Part shown: in pieces, positions 47,028 to 55,379 of the stretch
Position numbering within the stretch: the stretch's first letter is position 1
Layout of the letters: each line of letters opens with the position of its first letter
DNA from: Bacteroidota bacterium
GTDB lineage: Bacteria; Bacteroidota; Bacteroidia; Chitinophagales; Chitinophagaceae
NCBI GenBank assembly: GCA_026391455.1
Contig: JAPLEH010000023.1
Span: 100,907-164,906 of the forward strand
Direction: 5' to 3'
DNA length: 64,000 bases
The notes under the pieces: generated by a model
What the model was told of the DNA's origin: nothing
The model's input: only the letters and a program-made list of their open reading frames with translations
Database searches by the model: none
Position numbers and translations under genes: made by a program

Positions 47028-48048
47028 TTGCTGCTAATTTTGCGGGTTTATTTGGTACTGATTTTAATTCGTTGGCCGAAGAAATATGGTTTTCAAAGTC
47101 GGAAAGGTTTTGAATTGTTGTAACAGCAATCTGTTCTACAGCTTCCTTTGTAAAGAATGCCTGGTGTGGTGTGATCAATACATTATTAAAAGACATCAGC
47201 CGTTCTATCAGGTCATCCTCAACAATAGTTCCGGACATATCTTTAAAAAAAAGATTCGCTTCACCTTCATATACATCTATTCCCAGGTATCCCAGTTGTC
47301 CGCTTTTTAAAGCTTCCACCGCATCGGTAGTTTTAATAACGCCACCACGGCTGGTATTAATCAGCATGGCGCCTTTTTTAAGCTTGCTGAATGCATGGCT
47401 GTTAAAAAGATGGTGAGTAGCTGATGTAAGCGGACAATGAATGGAAATAATATCAGTTAAGCAGAGCAGTTCTTCAAAGGTTTTGTATTCAATCCCTTTT
47501 TCTTTCATCGCCTGGTTTTCCCGGATATCGCAGGCTATTACCCTGCACCCAAAGCCCTGCATGATTGTACAAAACGCCCGGCCTATTTTTCCTGTACCAA
47601 CAACGCCTACTATTTTCCCGGACAACGTAAATCCCATCAGGTTATTCAGGGAAAAATTATTATCCCTGACCCGGTTATAGGCTTTATGTGTTTTCCTGTT
47701 AAGGGTGAGTGCAAGGGCTGTGGCATGTTCAGCAATGGACTGCGGTGAATAAGACGGCACCCGCATCACTTTAATATGCAGTGCTTCGGCGGCAGCCAGG
47801 TTAACATTATCAAAACCCGTACTGCGCAGTGTTATCAGCCGGATACCAAACACTGATAACTGATCAATTACTTTCTTATTGGCATCATCACTTACCACAA
47901 TGCAAACAGCATTGAAACCGGTAGCAAGAATGATACTTTCTAACCGTAACGGTTCATTAAAAAAAGTAAGTTGATGTTTGCCGGCTGCGTTAGCAGAAAT
48001 AAGATATTCCCGGTCATAATAGTTCGTGCTGAATACGGCTACTTTCAT
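47014..48048 (-). CDS. D-2-hydroxyacid dehydrogenase, D-lactate dehydrogenase type
   Basis: The 344-residue protein has the NAD-binding Rossmann motif 'GKIVGVVGTGKIGRAFC' and the active-site Arg, Glu and His in 'INTSRGGVIKT', LGIDVYEGEANLFF and 'NVLITPHQAFFTKEA'. The DVYE-E-LFF signature is typical of fermentative D-lactate dehydrogenase (LdhA), which reduces pyruvate. Its place in a stress/redox operon fits reoxidation of NADH or detoxification of keto compounds. Confidence 0.9.
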   Translation of the reverse strand: MKVAVFSTNYYDREYLISANAAGKHQLTFFNEPLRLESIILATGFNAVCIVVSDDANKKVIDQLSVFGIRLITLRSTGFDNVNLAAAEALHIKVMRVPSYSPQSIAEHATALALTLNRKTHKAYNRVRDNNFSLNNLMGFTLSGKIVGVVGTGKIGRAFCTIMQGFGCRVIACDIRENQAMKEKGIEYKTFEELLCLTDIISIHCPLTSATHHLFNSHAFSKLKKGAMLINTSRGGVIKTTDAVEALKSGQLGYLGIDVYEGEANLFFKDMSGTIVEDDLIERLMSFNNVLITPHQAFFTKEAVEQIAVTTIQNLSDFENHISSANELKSVPNKPAKLAANENV

Positions 48049-48053
48049 TTTCT

Positions 48054-48644
48054 TTATTTTCCAAGTCCCAGTTGACTCATATAAGATTGGTTATCCCAGA
48101 AAAGGTATTCTTCAATCATCACTCCATCTTTCCAGATGCCAACAGTACACATCGGCAAAAGGAACGATTTCCCGGTTGGTTGTATGAACTTTCCAATACC
48201 AATTGGCATGGGTGCTGAAAACGTACCGGTCATTTCTCCTGTTACGCAAGTCATATTACCGATACCAAACCGTAAAGGATGTTGCTTGATGCTGGTATTA
48301 GGAGCGTAAACAAACATGGCTTTGAGATCGGAAATATGGCGTTCAATACCTGTCGTGAAATGACCATCAGGCCAGTTTACTTTGATATTATCTGCATGGC
48401 TCTCGTGCAGCCTGCTCCACTGCTGGTTGGAAAAAACAGTATAGTCAAGTGTATCAAAGGTGATCAGGTTTTTTGCAATCATTTCATTTCCTGTGACTAG
48501 CGCCTTGATTTGCTTTTTTAACGAATCAACCTCCTGTGAGGTAGCCGCATTCCCATGCCCTGTATTACAGGCCGCGAAATTCAATATTGCTGTTACAGAA
48601 AATAAAGGAAGCAGGAAAGAAAAAATACGATAGCTGTATTTCAT
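48054..48644 (-). CDS. NTF2/SnoaL-like lipoprotein
   Basis: I start at ATG 48644 (MKYSYRIFSFLLPLFS), so the lipobox is 'ILNFAACNTG' and the protein has 196 residues; the frame is open to 48767 but without a matching signal. The mature part has the NTF2-like cone ('WSRLHESHADNIKVNWPDGH', HISDLKAMF, VGIWKDGVMIEEYLFWDN), as in SnoaL-like or ester-cyclase-like proteins. Function is unknown. It ends 6 bp before the dehydrogenase gene. Confidence 0.8.
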   Translation of the reverse strand: MKYSYRIFSFLLPLFSVTAILNFAACNTGHGNAATSQEVDSLKKQIKALVTGNEMIAKNLITFDTLDYTVFSNQQWSRLHESHADNIKVNWPDGHFTTGIERHISDLKAMFVYAPNTSIKQHPLRFGIGNMTCVTGEMTGTFSAPMPIGIGKFIQPTGKSFLLPMCTVGIWKDGVMIEEYLFWDNQSYMSQLGLGK

Positions 48645-48763
48645 AATTGAAGTGTATAAAGTATAAACAAATGGAGTGTTGTTTAACCTGGTGATAATTA
48701 TTCCATTTAAAATGTCACTATATAATATTTCACACCTGCTGATAAAAGTCCCCGCTATTCTTT

Positions 48764-49159
48764 TCACTCGCTGGTTACACCTGTAAATTTTTCTTTAAAC
48801 TCCTGCGCTTCTTCTTTGGTTGTTCTTATCGTTCCATTCTGATGATTGGGCGGTCCGTAAATAGTGTACAATTTTAAAGTTTCAGTACCGGTATTGACAA
48901 CATTGTGTTTTGCCCCGGCAGGAACAACAATAACATCACCTTCCTTTACGATATATTCACTTTCATCAATGAAACATTTGCCTTCACCACTTTCAAAACG
49001 GAAAAACTGGTCAATATCTTTATGCGTTTCTTCCCCGATATCTTCCCCTGCTTTGAGGCTCATCAATACCAGTTGAAGATGTTTGCCGGTGTATATTACG
49101 TAGCGAAAATTATTATTTTCCAACGCAGCTTTTTCAATGTTGTCTTTGAACCCTTCCAT
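48764..49159 (-). CDS. Cupin domain protein
   Basis: The 131-residue single-domain cupin has motif 1 'GEDIGEETHKDIDQFFRFESG' shortened at its ends and motif 2 'VIVVPAGAKHNVVNTGTE'; the His and Glu residues for metal binding are present. Such small cupins bind a metal and act as isomerases, dioxygenases or sensors. It lies between the aldehyde dehydrogenase and the NTF2-like gene in the stress operon. Confidence 0.87.
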   Translation of the reverse strand: MEGFKDNIEKAALENNNFRYVIYTGKHLQLVLMSLKAGEDIGEETHKDIDQFFRFESGEGKCFIDESEYIVKEGDVIVVPAGAKHNVVNTGTETLKLYTIYGPPNHQNGTIRTTKEEAQEFKEKFTGVTSE

Positions 49160-49209
49160 ATTTGCAAATATTAAAATGTATGTAATCAGGCGTTCTTATC
49201 CAGTTTTAA

Positions 49210-50592
49210 CTAAAATGGATCACTTAGTTCACTTATACGGATCAATTTCTTATTGACAAATTCATCCAACCCTGATGCGGCCAGTTCTCTCCCATACCCG
49301 GAAGCCTTTGTACCGCCAAAAGGGAGGTCAGCCTGTGTCCAGGTTGGGTGATTAATATTGAACATACCGCTATCAATCTGATTGGCTATTCGTTTACCTC
49401 TTTCTATATCCTTAGTGAAAACTGACCCCCCCAAACCAAAATGAGAATCGTTTGCAAGCGCAATGGCTTCTTCTTCATCTTTCACTTTAAAGAAGACAGC
49501 TACCGGCCCAAAGAACTCTTCATAAAAAACAGGGTTACCTGGCAACATATTCGTTAGAATGGTGGGTTCCATAAAAGCACCTTCGCGGTCAACTCTTTTG
49601 CCTCCTGAAAGTACTTTTGCTCCTGCATCTACAGCTCTCTTTACCTGATCTGCAATATTTACCGCTGCCTCTTCGCTGCATAGCGGGCCTAAGTTGGTGG
49701 TTGATTCCATCGGGTCGCCAACTACCAGTGCATTCATTTTAGTTTTAAATTTTTCTAAAAATGTATCGGCAATACTTTCCACTGCGATAAATCGTTTTGA
49801 TGCAACACAGCACTGACCATTATTATTTATTCTTCCAATAATGGCCCAGTCTACCGCTTTATCAATGTCGGCATCTTCGAGGATAATAAAGGCATCGCTT
49901 CCGCCTAATTCAAGCACTGATCTTTTGATATGTTTTCCGGCTTCCGCTGCAACAATCATTCCGGCAGCCTCACTCCCTGTCAATGACACACCGCTGATTC
50001 TCTTATCTGCAATAAGAGCTGAGGTTCGCTGATTGGATAATAACAAATTAGTATATAACCCTTCCGGAGCACCTGCTTCTGTAAATATATCTTCTATGGC
50101 CTGCGCACATTGAGGCACAATCTGTGCATGTTTGATAAGTACAGTATTGCCAATCATAATGTTTGGAGCGGCGAAACGGGCCACCTGGTAAAATGGAAAA
50201 TTCCAGGGTTGTATTCCCAGCAATACCCCGATTGGACTGTGCCGTATCAGGGCCTGGCCATGTACCGGGTTTAAAACTTTGTCTGCTAAAAAACCTTCCG
50301 CATTTTTCGCATAGTAATCAAATATTTCAGCACTCAGCTTTATTTCACCTTCTGCATGACTAAAAAGTTTACCCATTTCAAGCGTAATGAGTTGGGCAAG
50401 CTCTTTCCTTTTTGCACGTAATAATCCGGCGACTTTATATAAAAGTTCAGATCTCGTGCTGTAATCTGTTTTCTTCCACTCAGTAAAAGTAGCCGAAGCT
50501 TTCATCATTGCCGATTCAAGATCCGTATCTGTAGTCTCGGGAAATTCTTTTACTACTTTATTGTTGAAGGGATTGGTAGTTCTTATTGGCAT
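49210..50592 (-). CDS. NAD(P)-dependent succinate-semialdehyde dehydrogenase family protein
   Basis: ATG 50592 (MPIRTTNPFNNKVVKEF) matches the usual start of this family and gives 460 residues; the frame is open to 50685. The catalytic Cys is in 'NNNGQCCVASKRF', the Glu in 'VLELGGSDAFIILEDAD', and the cofactor site in 'LGIQPWNFPFYQVARFAAP'. It oxidises semialdehydes or related aldehydes to acids. It is the first gene of the stress operon. The exact substrate is inferred only from similarity. Confidence 0.9.
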   Translation of the reverse strand: MPIRTTNPFNNKVVKEFPETTDTDLESAMMKASATFTEWKKTDYSTRSELLYKVAGLLRAKRKELAQLITLEMGKLFSHAEGEIKLSAEIFDYYAKNAEGFLADKVLNPVHGQALIRHSPIGVLLGIQPWNFPFYQVARFAAPNIMIGNTVLIKHAQIVPQCAQAIEDIFTEAGAPEGLYTNLLLSNQRTSALIADKRISGVSLTGSEAAGMIVAAEAGKHIKRSVLELGGSDAFIILEDADIDKAVDWAIIGRINNNGQCCVASKRFIAVESIADTFLEKFKTKMNALVVGDPMESTTNLGPLCSEEAAVNIADQVKRAVDAGAKVLSGGKRVDREGAFMEPTILTNMLPGNPVFYEEFFGPVAVFFKVKDEEEAIALANDSHFGLGGSVFTKDIERGKRIANQIDSGMFNINHPTWTQADLPFGGTKASGYGRELAASGLDEFVNKKLIRISELSDPF

Positions 50593-50879
50593 AAAGGGTA
50601 TTTTGCTATTGTTTTTGTATACAAATTTGAAATTCCTTTTGCGAGTAATGCTTATACTATTAGGAAAAGCAGTTGCAATATTCACACTTTGTAAAAATCA
50701 GCCAACCAACCTTTGCTGACAATAATTCAATCACTATAGCAATAGTCTTTATTTTTTTGTGTAAACATTCAGGATTAAACCTGATTTGCCCGAAGACATA
50801 ATCCACATGCAATCAAAGTTTATCAATAAGTTGCTTCACTACTTCCGAAAAAAAAGTATGTGGACGTTTTAAAGACCAA
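50593..50879. promoter_or_regulatory. Upstream region of the stress operon with a palindrome
   Basis: TTTGTATACAAA (50614-50625) is a perfect 12-bp palindrome 22 bp before the dehydrogenase ATG and a candidate operator. The rest is AT-rich and marks the border to the accessory region. No exact -7 element was found. Confidence 0.4.
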
Positions 50880-51444
50880 TTGAGGATTATTTATACAGAA
50901 CTTAATACAAATAAAGACAAAGCAAATACGGATTTTCAGCGGCAAATAAATGAGGTAGAAACAATGTTGGAACACCTGGAAGAACGCTTCATCGACGAGG
51001 AAATCAAGCCGGATTTGTACGAAAAATTCGCCAAGAAATTCAGACAGGAAAAGCAGGCTATTGCGGAAAAATATGAAGGGTTGTCCGGTAAGCGGGTCGA
51101 GCCATGATTACGTTATCAATCGCTCAGTGGAAATTTCCACAGAACTCCCGTCTCTGTGGGCTTCCAGCGATTATAGCAATAAACAAAAACTGCAAAATCT
51201 CATCTTTACAGAAGGAACGTGCTATAACAAGAAAAAAGACGAAAGTCGAACCACAAAAATAAATTCAATCTTTCTCCAGATTGCCCGCCTGAAGCGGCTT
51301 TCAGGGGAAAATAAAAAGGGACTTCAAGCGGAAAAACCGCTGAAGTCCATCTGGGTAGTCCCGGAAAAACTGGTATCGAACAAAATAATTCAATTTTTTG
51401 AGCGGATGCACATGATTATGAAGGTTGATTTTAGTATGCTTTAG
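50880..51444 (+). pseudogene. Decayed serine recombinase, C-terminal remnant
   Basis: Two overlapping frames together give the end of a large serine recombinase. The first (50880-51107) reads 'NEVETMLEHLEERFIDEEIK' and DLYEKFAKKFRQEK. The second (51061-51444) reads LWASSDYSNKQKLQNLIF, TEGTCYNKKKDESRTTKINS and GENKKG, all typical of the C-terminal part of this family in Bacteroidota. The frame changes near 51085-51107. The catalytic N-terminal domain and zinc ribbon are missing, so about two thirds are lost. It marks a former integrative element. Confidence 0.82.
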
Positions 51445-51489
51445 AGCAGGTTATTTTGGGTCATCGATCATCTATGTACTTATTTCCAA

Positions 51490-52536
51490 CTATGATTTGG
51501 AAACCGGAAAAGAAAGTTCAAAAGGCCAGACTACTGCCTGCAATTTTGTTCTCAATTCGCTCAGGTTATTAATCAGATCATCAAATGATGGCTTGTTTTC
51601 TTCATAAATCATTTCCTCCATCATTTTTGTATAATCGGCGTTCCATTCCGCCATTTTTTCCCCGACCGGGATAGGATTCAGATTTTGGGGATGATGCAGA
51701 TTATAATCGACATCTCCCACCCGTGAAAATTTATAGCGGTGAGCAACGATTGTTTCATAAAGCTCCTTATCGGCTATTGCCCTGTCGGCAATGCCAGCTT
51801 TGGTGAGGTGGTAGATGTCGTATAAATGACGGCTCAGTCTGTCTACCCGCATTTTTTCTGACGGACGATGAAACTCCTCGTGCAACAAGAACAACTTTTC
51901 TAAAAAAGTCCGTTCCGGATTAACCGTCGGCACTTCAAATACAGGCTCAGTAAAATCCTTATCTGCATAGTATTCATCTACCAGAGAACCAAACCGCTGA
52001 ACTGTAAACGGTTCACGCAACGAACGGCAACTGATTTCAATCTGTACCCTCGGCAACACGTATTCCGTAGGTTGAGAGATAATATTAGGATAATAGATTT
52101 CGATGATCCGGGGATCCTGATCACTTTCCCCATTATCTATCACTTTAAACTCCAGCTCCTGAAACCCGTTTGCCCTGAATGCCTCCTGTAAGTCCGCAAA
52201 AAAGGTTCCTGTAGTGTATATGCCAGCTTCTTTTCGCAGCTTCCCTATCTGCGTTCTGGAAATATCGCCTTTATAGCCCTCAAAAAACTCCTTATCAATA
52301 GCCAGATCAATATCTTCTGAAAAACGGTTGATTAGCTTCCATGCTTTACTTAATGATGTGCCACCCTTAAATACCAAATGTGCAGCTATATCCATCTTAA
52401 AAATGATATTGAGCGTACGGCTTACCCACCAGTCTTTTTCTACTGCAAAGGGTGTCATGCCCAATTCGGTGGCGATGGCATTAAAAATGGCTTCCTTTTC
52501 TGCCTTGTCTATGGTATAAAAATCAAGCTTTGCCAT
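51490..52536 (-). CDS. AbiEii/AbiGii family nucleotidyltransferase toxin
   Basis: The 348-residue protein has the nucleotidyltransferase motifs 'HLVFKGGTSLSKAWKLINRF' and SEDIDLAI, plus the C-terminal 'RTFLEKLFLLHEEFH' and 'RLSRHLYDIYHL' elements of AbiEii. Toxins of this family modify tRNA or other RNA with nucleotides and stop growth on phage infection (type IV toxin-antitoxin, AbiE). Its start overlaps the end of the antitoxin gene by 14 bp, so translation is coupled. Confidence 0.93.
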   Translation of the reverse strand: MAKLDFYTIDKAEKEAIFNAIATELGMTPFAVEKDWWVSRTLNIIFKMDIAAHLVFKGGTSLSKAWKLINRFSEDIDLAIDKEFFEGYKGDISRTQIGKLRKEAGIYTTGTFFADLQEAFRANGFQELEFKVIDNGESDQDPRIIEIYYPNIISQPTEYVLPRVQIEISCRSLREPFTVQRFGSLVDEYYADKDFTEPVFEVPTVNPERTFLEKLFLLHEEFHRPSEKMRVDRLSRHLYDIYHLTKAGIADRAIADKELYETIVAHRYKFSRVGDVDYNLHHPQNLNPIPVGEKMAEWNADYTKMMEEMIYEENKPSFDDLINNLSELRTKLQAVVWPFELSFPVSKS

Positions 52537-53128
52537 CGTTTAATGCTTTTTTCATAATTTTCTGAATCCATTCCGGTGCCAGGGCGATATCGTGCAGAAG
52601 ATCATTCTCTGTTTCTTTCCGCAGCAGTTCAATAATCTTTTTCTCTTCTGCTTCAGTTTGCCTGCCGTTGCCCAGTTCTTTTAAAGCCTGTATAACCAGG
52701 CGGCTTATTTTTCCTTTGGCCAACAGGTTTTTGGGCGTGGTTTTCTTAAAATTTATCGTACGCTTACCCACTTTTATTACCCGTGGAGAACCATCGGTTA
52801 GTAACACAATTTTCGTGGGTACCTGGGTACTAAGGCCAAGCGCATTTAAGGCATAACTGCCCGTAGGTACAGTGCGAATCCGGTCACGTCTCGCAATAGC
52901 TTCAGCCACTTCTTCGGCTGTTGGCATCAGTTTGCCTAAGAGACTGCTTTCTTTGGGACGCACATATATGCCCTGTGCCACCCGACTTATAACACCTTGT
53001 TTTTCCAACCGGAACAGTGAAAGCCTTACGGCTTCTGATGATCCCAGGTCCCTGAAATCGGCAGGCAGCAATAAGTCTCCCTGCGGAAGGGATTCTATAC
53101 GTTTCATTATGCTTTCTTCTATGCTCAT
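52523..53128 (-). CDS. AbiEi-type antitoxin (DUF6088 family)
   Basis: A 201-residue protein with an N-terminal winged helix ('DLGSSEAVRLSLFRLEKQGV', ISRVAQGIYVRP) and the C-terminal antitoxin domain ('RIRTVPTGSYALNALGLSTQ', 'KIVLLTDGSPRVIKVGKRTI'). AbiEi represses its own operon and prevents toxicity. Two paired inverted repeats lie directly upstream. Confidence 0.9.
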   Translation of the reverse strand: MSIEESIMKRIESLPQGDLLLPADFRDLGSSEAVRLSLFRLEKQGVISRVAQGIYVRPKESSLLGKLMPTAEEVAEAIARRDRIRTVPTGSYALNALGLSTQVPTKIVLLTDGSPRVIKVGKRTINFKKTTPKNLLAKGKISRLVIQALKELGNGRQTEAEEKKIIELLRKETENDLLHDIALAPEWIQKIMKKALNDGKA

Positions 53129-53135
53129 GCCTTTA

Positions 53136-53206
53136 CTTGTAACAAATTTAGCAAATATTTGTTACAAGTAAATGAATTAGTAACAAATAAGGTAATGATT
53201 TGTTAC
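53136..53206 (-). promoter_or_regulatory. Two AbiEi operators overlapping the abiE promoter
   Basis: Site 1 is CTTGTAACAAAT (53136-53147) with ATTTGTTACAAG (53157-53168). Site 2 is GTAACAAAT (53180-53188) with ATTTGTTAC (53198-53206). Both have 9-bp spacers and the same half-site. On the minus strand TAAATTTG (53143-53150) matches the -7 element and lies inside site 1, with a TTTA 18 bp upstream as -33. Two inverted repeats are also known to be bound by AbiEi in the studied abiE system. Confidence 0.8.
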
Positions 53207-53427
53207 AAATACGGCCAATTAGAGTGGCCTATCGCAGAGCCCATGCAGGTGAATTTTTAGACATTTTTAGCCAGAGTGGCATTTATTTCACAGGATTTTG
53301 TCTAAAAAATACCCGGCTGCTAACTGAGTAATTTTTTGCGAAAAGCAGCAAAACCTGCTAACTCTTGCAGAAAATTACTATTTGTCGGATAGCAAAAAAT
53401 GCAGCATATTTTGAATGGAGTTAAAAG
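53207..53427. other. Spacer between abiE operators and RhuM remnant
   Basis: No gene or clear signal is seen. The stretch may contain further decayed sequence from the RhuM gene end, which could not be aligned by eye. Confidence 0.3.
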
Positions 53428-53890
53428 TTATTGGATGCATTCAAGGAGTTCGTCAAAGTAAATCTTACAAAAGTGTTTGCAATGTTTAAGCCTTTCATCG
53501 TCCAATACAAAGCCCTTGATAATGAACTCCCGGAGGGTTTTGGTGGCCCAGATGCGGAATTGGGTGGCCTGATAGCTGTTTACCCGGTAGCCTACGGCTA
53601 TGATGGCATCGAGATTGAAAAAGTCTAAATCCCGGCTTACGTCCCGTGTTCCCTCTTTTGAACTACTCGAATTTTTCGAGTAGTTGCTGCTTCTTCCGAT
53701 TCTCCTGTTTTGTATATCTCTTTCAGGTGGTATGTAATGGTATGGCTTTCTACGCCAAACAATTCAGCCATTTTTCGTTGGTTCAGCCAAAAGGTTTCGT
53801 CATTGAAGAATACTTCTATCATAATGTCCCCGGTGGGGGGTGGCATAGAAAATGATTTCGTTGTTTTGGGGTGTATGATCTGCTGGCATT
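53428..53890 (-). pseudogene. RhuM family gene broken by two homopolymer frameshifts and truncated
   Basis: Three frames joined give the RhuM pattern: MPADHTPQNNEIIFYATP, then 'IEVFFNDETFWLNQRKMAEL' and TTRKIRVVQ, then 'FFNLDAIIAVGYRVNSYQAT', QFRIWATKTLREFIIKGF and LDDERLK. The first shift is one extra C in a run of six C (near 53840). The second is one missing A in a run of A (near 53660). The frame ends at LLECIQ, far before the usual end. RhuM genes often sit inside or beside type I restriction loci, as here. Both indels are of the kind that sequencing errors also produce. Confidence 0.82.
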
Positions 53891-53944
53891 TTTATCATTC
53901 TTTTCCGTCACTGTTAATCATCAAGAACTGCTGCGAGTAGAGTA

Positions 53945-54340
53945 TTACTTCAATTTATCCAGCATTTGCTGCAGCAGTGCCACTTTCTCTTTTTCGCTTT
54001 GCACCAGTGCTTCGTAGAGTTCTACGATTTTATCTATGGGGTTGAAAGTGCAGGAATAATTAATCGCATTGATCGTGGAATGATCGTGGCTGGTAAATGT
54101 ATTGGAGATGACATTCATCGCAGCTTCTTCATCAAAATTTACAATTGACGATGCCGGTACTTTCAGCACTTTTGCTACCTGCTCCAATAGGGATGGCTCA
54201 ATCACTTCTTTTTGTTCCAGCAAGGAGATCTTTTTCTGGTTCCAGTCATCGCCCAGTTCCAGTGCCAGGGTTTCCTGTTTGATGCCCAGCATTTCACGAA
54301 AGCGTTTTACGTTTCTTCCCTGGTGAATCATTTTCTCCAT
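53945..54340 (-). CDS. XRE family HTH regulator
   Basis: The 131-residue protein has an N-terminal HTH ('GRNVKRFREMLGIKQETLAL', 'WNQKKISLLEQKEVIEPSLL'), a middle linker with NAINYSCTFNPID, and a C-terminal helix 'KIVELYEALVQSEKEKVALL', probably for dimerisation. It is divergent from the 93-residue protein. TATATTTG (54363-54370, minus strand) matches the -7 element, about 22 bp before its ATG. Confidence 0.88.
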   Translation of the reverse strand: MEKMIHQGRNVKRFREMLGIKQETLALELGDDWNQKKISLLEQKEVIEPSLLEQVAKVLKVPASSIVNFDEEAAMNVISNTFTSHDHSTINAINYSCTFNPIDKIVELYEALVQSEKEKVALLQQMLDKLK

Positions 54341-54362
54341 GTATGCTATTATTGATATATAG

Positions 54363-54370
54363 CAAATATA
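54363..54370 (-). promoter_or_regulatory. -7 promoter element of the XRE gene
   Basis: TATATTTG on the minus strand matches TAnnTTTG. The imperfect repeat GCTAT...ATAGC (54344-54363) overlaps the expected transcription start and could be the autoregulatory site. Confidence 0.45.
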
Positions 54371-54509
54371 TAAAATTCATGTGTTGCCTATATTGAATTT
54401 TCATCCCCTCTACTCGGATATTTTATCCGTTTTATCGCTTAGCTATCCCTTCTCCTACTTGTTTACCGCTTGTCTGCAATGAATTTGCACACCATAAAAC
54501 CTATCGAAA

Positions 54510-54791
54510 ATGAATACCCAACCTCCCCAGACCTCTAAAGGTGCAACAGCTCAGCCATTTCAGATTCGCTACTTAAAACCCGATGAAATAGAAAACCCCT
54601 ACCTGGTAATTGAACGGCTCTTTGCCAATACCCACCTGCCCGCCCTGCGCGAAGCCCTCTGGCAATGGCTTCGCATCACCATTACCGGTACCTATTCTTT
54701 GGAAGAATCACTTCAGCAAGCCAATCTGATTCATTTGTATGAGGAGATGGAGAGAGTGCTGGAGGCGATGTGGGTGATGAGAGAAAATTAG
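54510..54791 (+). CDS. Small protein of unknown function beside the XRE regulator
   Basis: The 93-residue product reads 'FQIRYLKPDEIENPYLVIER', LFANTHLPALREALWQWL and so on: a soluble, helical protein without signal peptide. Similar proteins occur beside XRE regulators in Bacteroidota mobile DNA as far as I recall, but no function is known. A terminator follows 27 bp after the stop. Confidence 0.7.
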   Translation: MNTQPPQTSKGATAQPFQIRYLKPDEIENPYLVIERLFANTHLPALREALWQWLRITITGTYSLEESLQQANLIHLYEEMERVLEAMWVMREN

Positions 54792-54817
54792 TCTTTATTT
54801 GGTTTATAAAAAAAGTA

Positions 54818-54853
54818 AACCTCATTTAAGACTGACCATAAATGAGGTTTTGG
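54818..54853 (+). terminator. Terminator, probably bidirectional
   Basis: AACCTCATTTA (54818-54828) and TAAATGAGGTT (54839-54849) form a perfect 11-bp stem with a 10-nt loop. TTTT overlaps the end on the plus strand. On the minus strand a run of seven T lies a few bases beyond the stem. Confidence 0.8.
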
Positions 54854-54865
54854 TTATGTAAATAA

Positions 54866-55057
54866 TTAAAGAGATGACATAATTGATTTTCCAATTAGTT
54901 GTGCAACTCTTGCCATGCCAAGCTCTCCCGAGAACTTAGACACAATTAACAGAGCAACTACGGTCTTACATAAAATTGATAATACCTGTACCGAGTATTT
55001 CCATCTAATTTCAGCAAGCTTTACGTAGCCCTTGTTAATGGGATTTCTATTTCCCAT
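54866..55057 (-). CDS. Possible small membrane protein
   Basis: The ORF of 63 residues has one hydrophobic segment (VQVLSILCKTVVALLIVSKF) flanked by charged residues and begins MGNRNPINKGYVKLAEI. It ends just before the bidirectional terminator. No family is recognised, and it may be chance or the last gene after the hsd operon. Confidence 0.35.
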   Translation of the reverse strand: MGNRNPINKGYVKLAEIRWKYSVQVLSILCKTVVALLIVSKFSGELGMARVAQLIGKSIMSSL

Positions 55058-55379
55058 CGCAAATACTTCAGACTAAAGCTGAAGGTTTTTAGCAGTACTA
55101 CCATATTGTATTATATTTTAACTCTGTATCCCACTATTTCAGAGATGTTAATGCCATATAAGTGGGGTGACACTAAGAGTATTAAATTACGACAATGTAC
55201 TAAATAAATAAAAATCAATATTGTAACTTTGTTGCAACTTGTTTCAGGTTGACAAATCTCTCCATTGTTAAATCAACCGTCTTGTAGGAATTTTGGGTAC
55301 CCCACATTAGTTATTTATTAAAGAGGGAAAATATAATATTGAAAGTAGGATTTAGGCCTTATAATTGTAAAAAGTCTTA
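55058..55379. other. 322-bp AT-rich region after the hsd operon
   Basis: No gene is seen. TAACTTTG (55224-55231) matches TAnnTTTG on the plus strand, but neither a -33 element nor a plus-strand gene follows. No strong terminator for the operon is evident. Confidence 0.3.

Noticed and set aside
53431..53628. 65-codon plus-strand ORF
   Set aside because: It is the antisense of the RhuM remnant.
55224..55231. TAACTTTG promoter-like word on the plus strand
   Set aside because: No -33 element and no plus-strand gene downstream; such 8-mers with two free positions occur by chance in AT-rich DNA.
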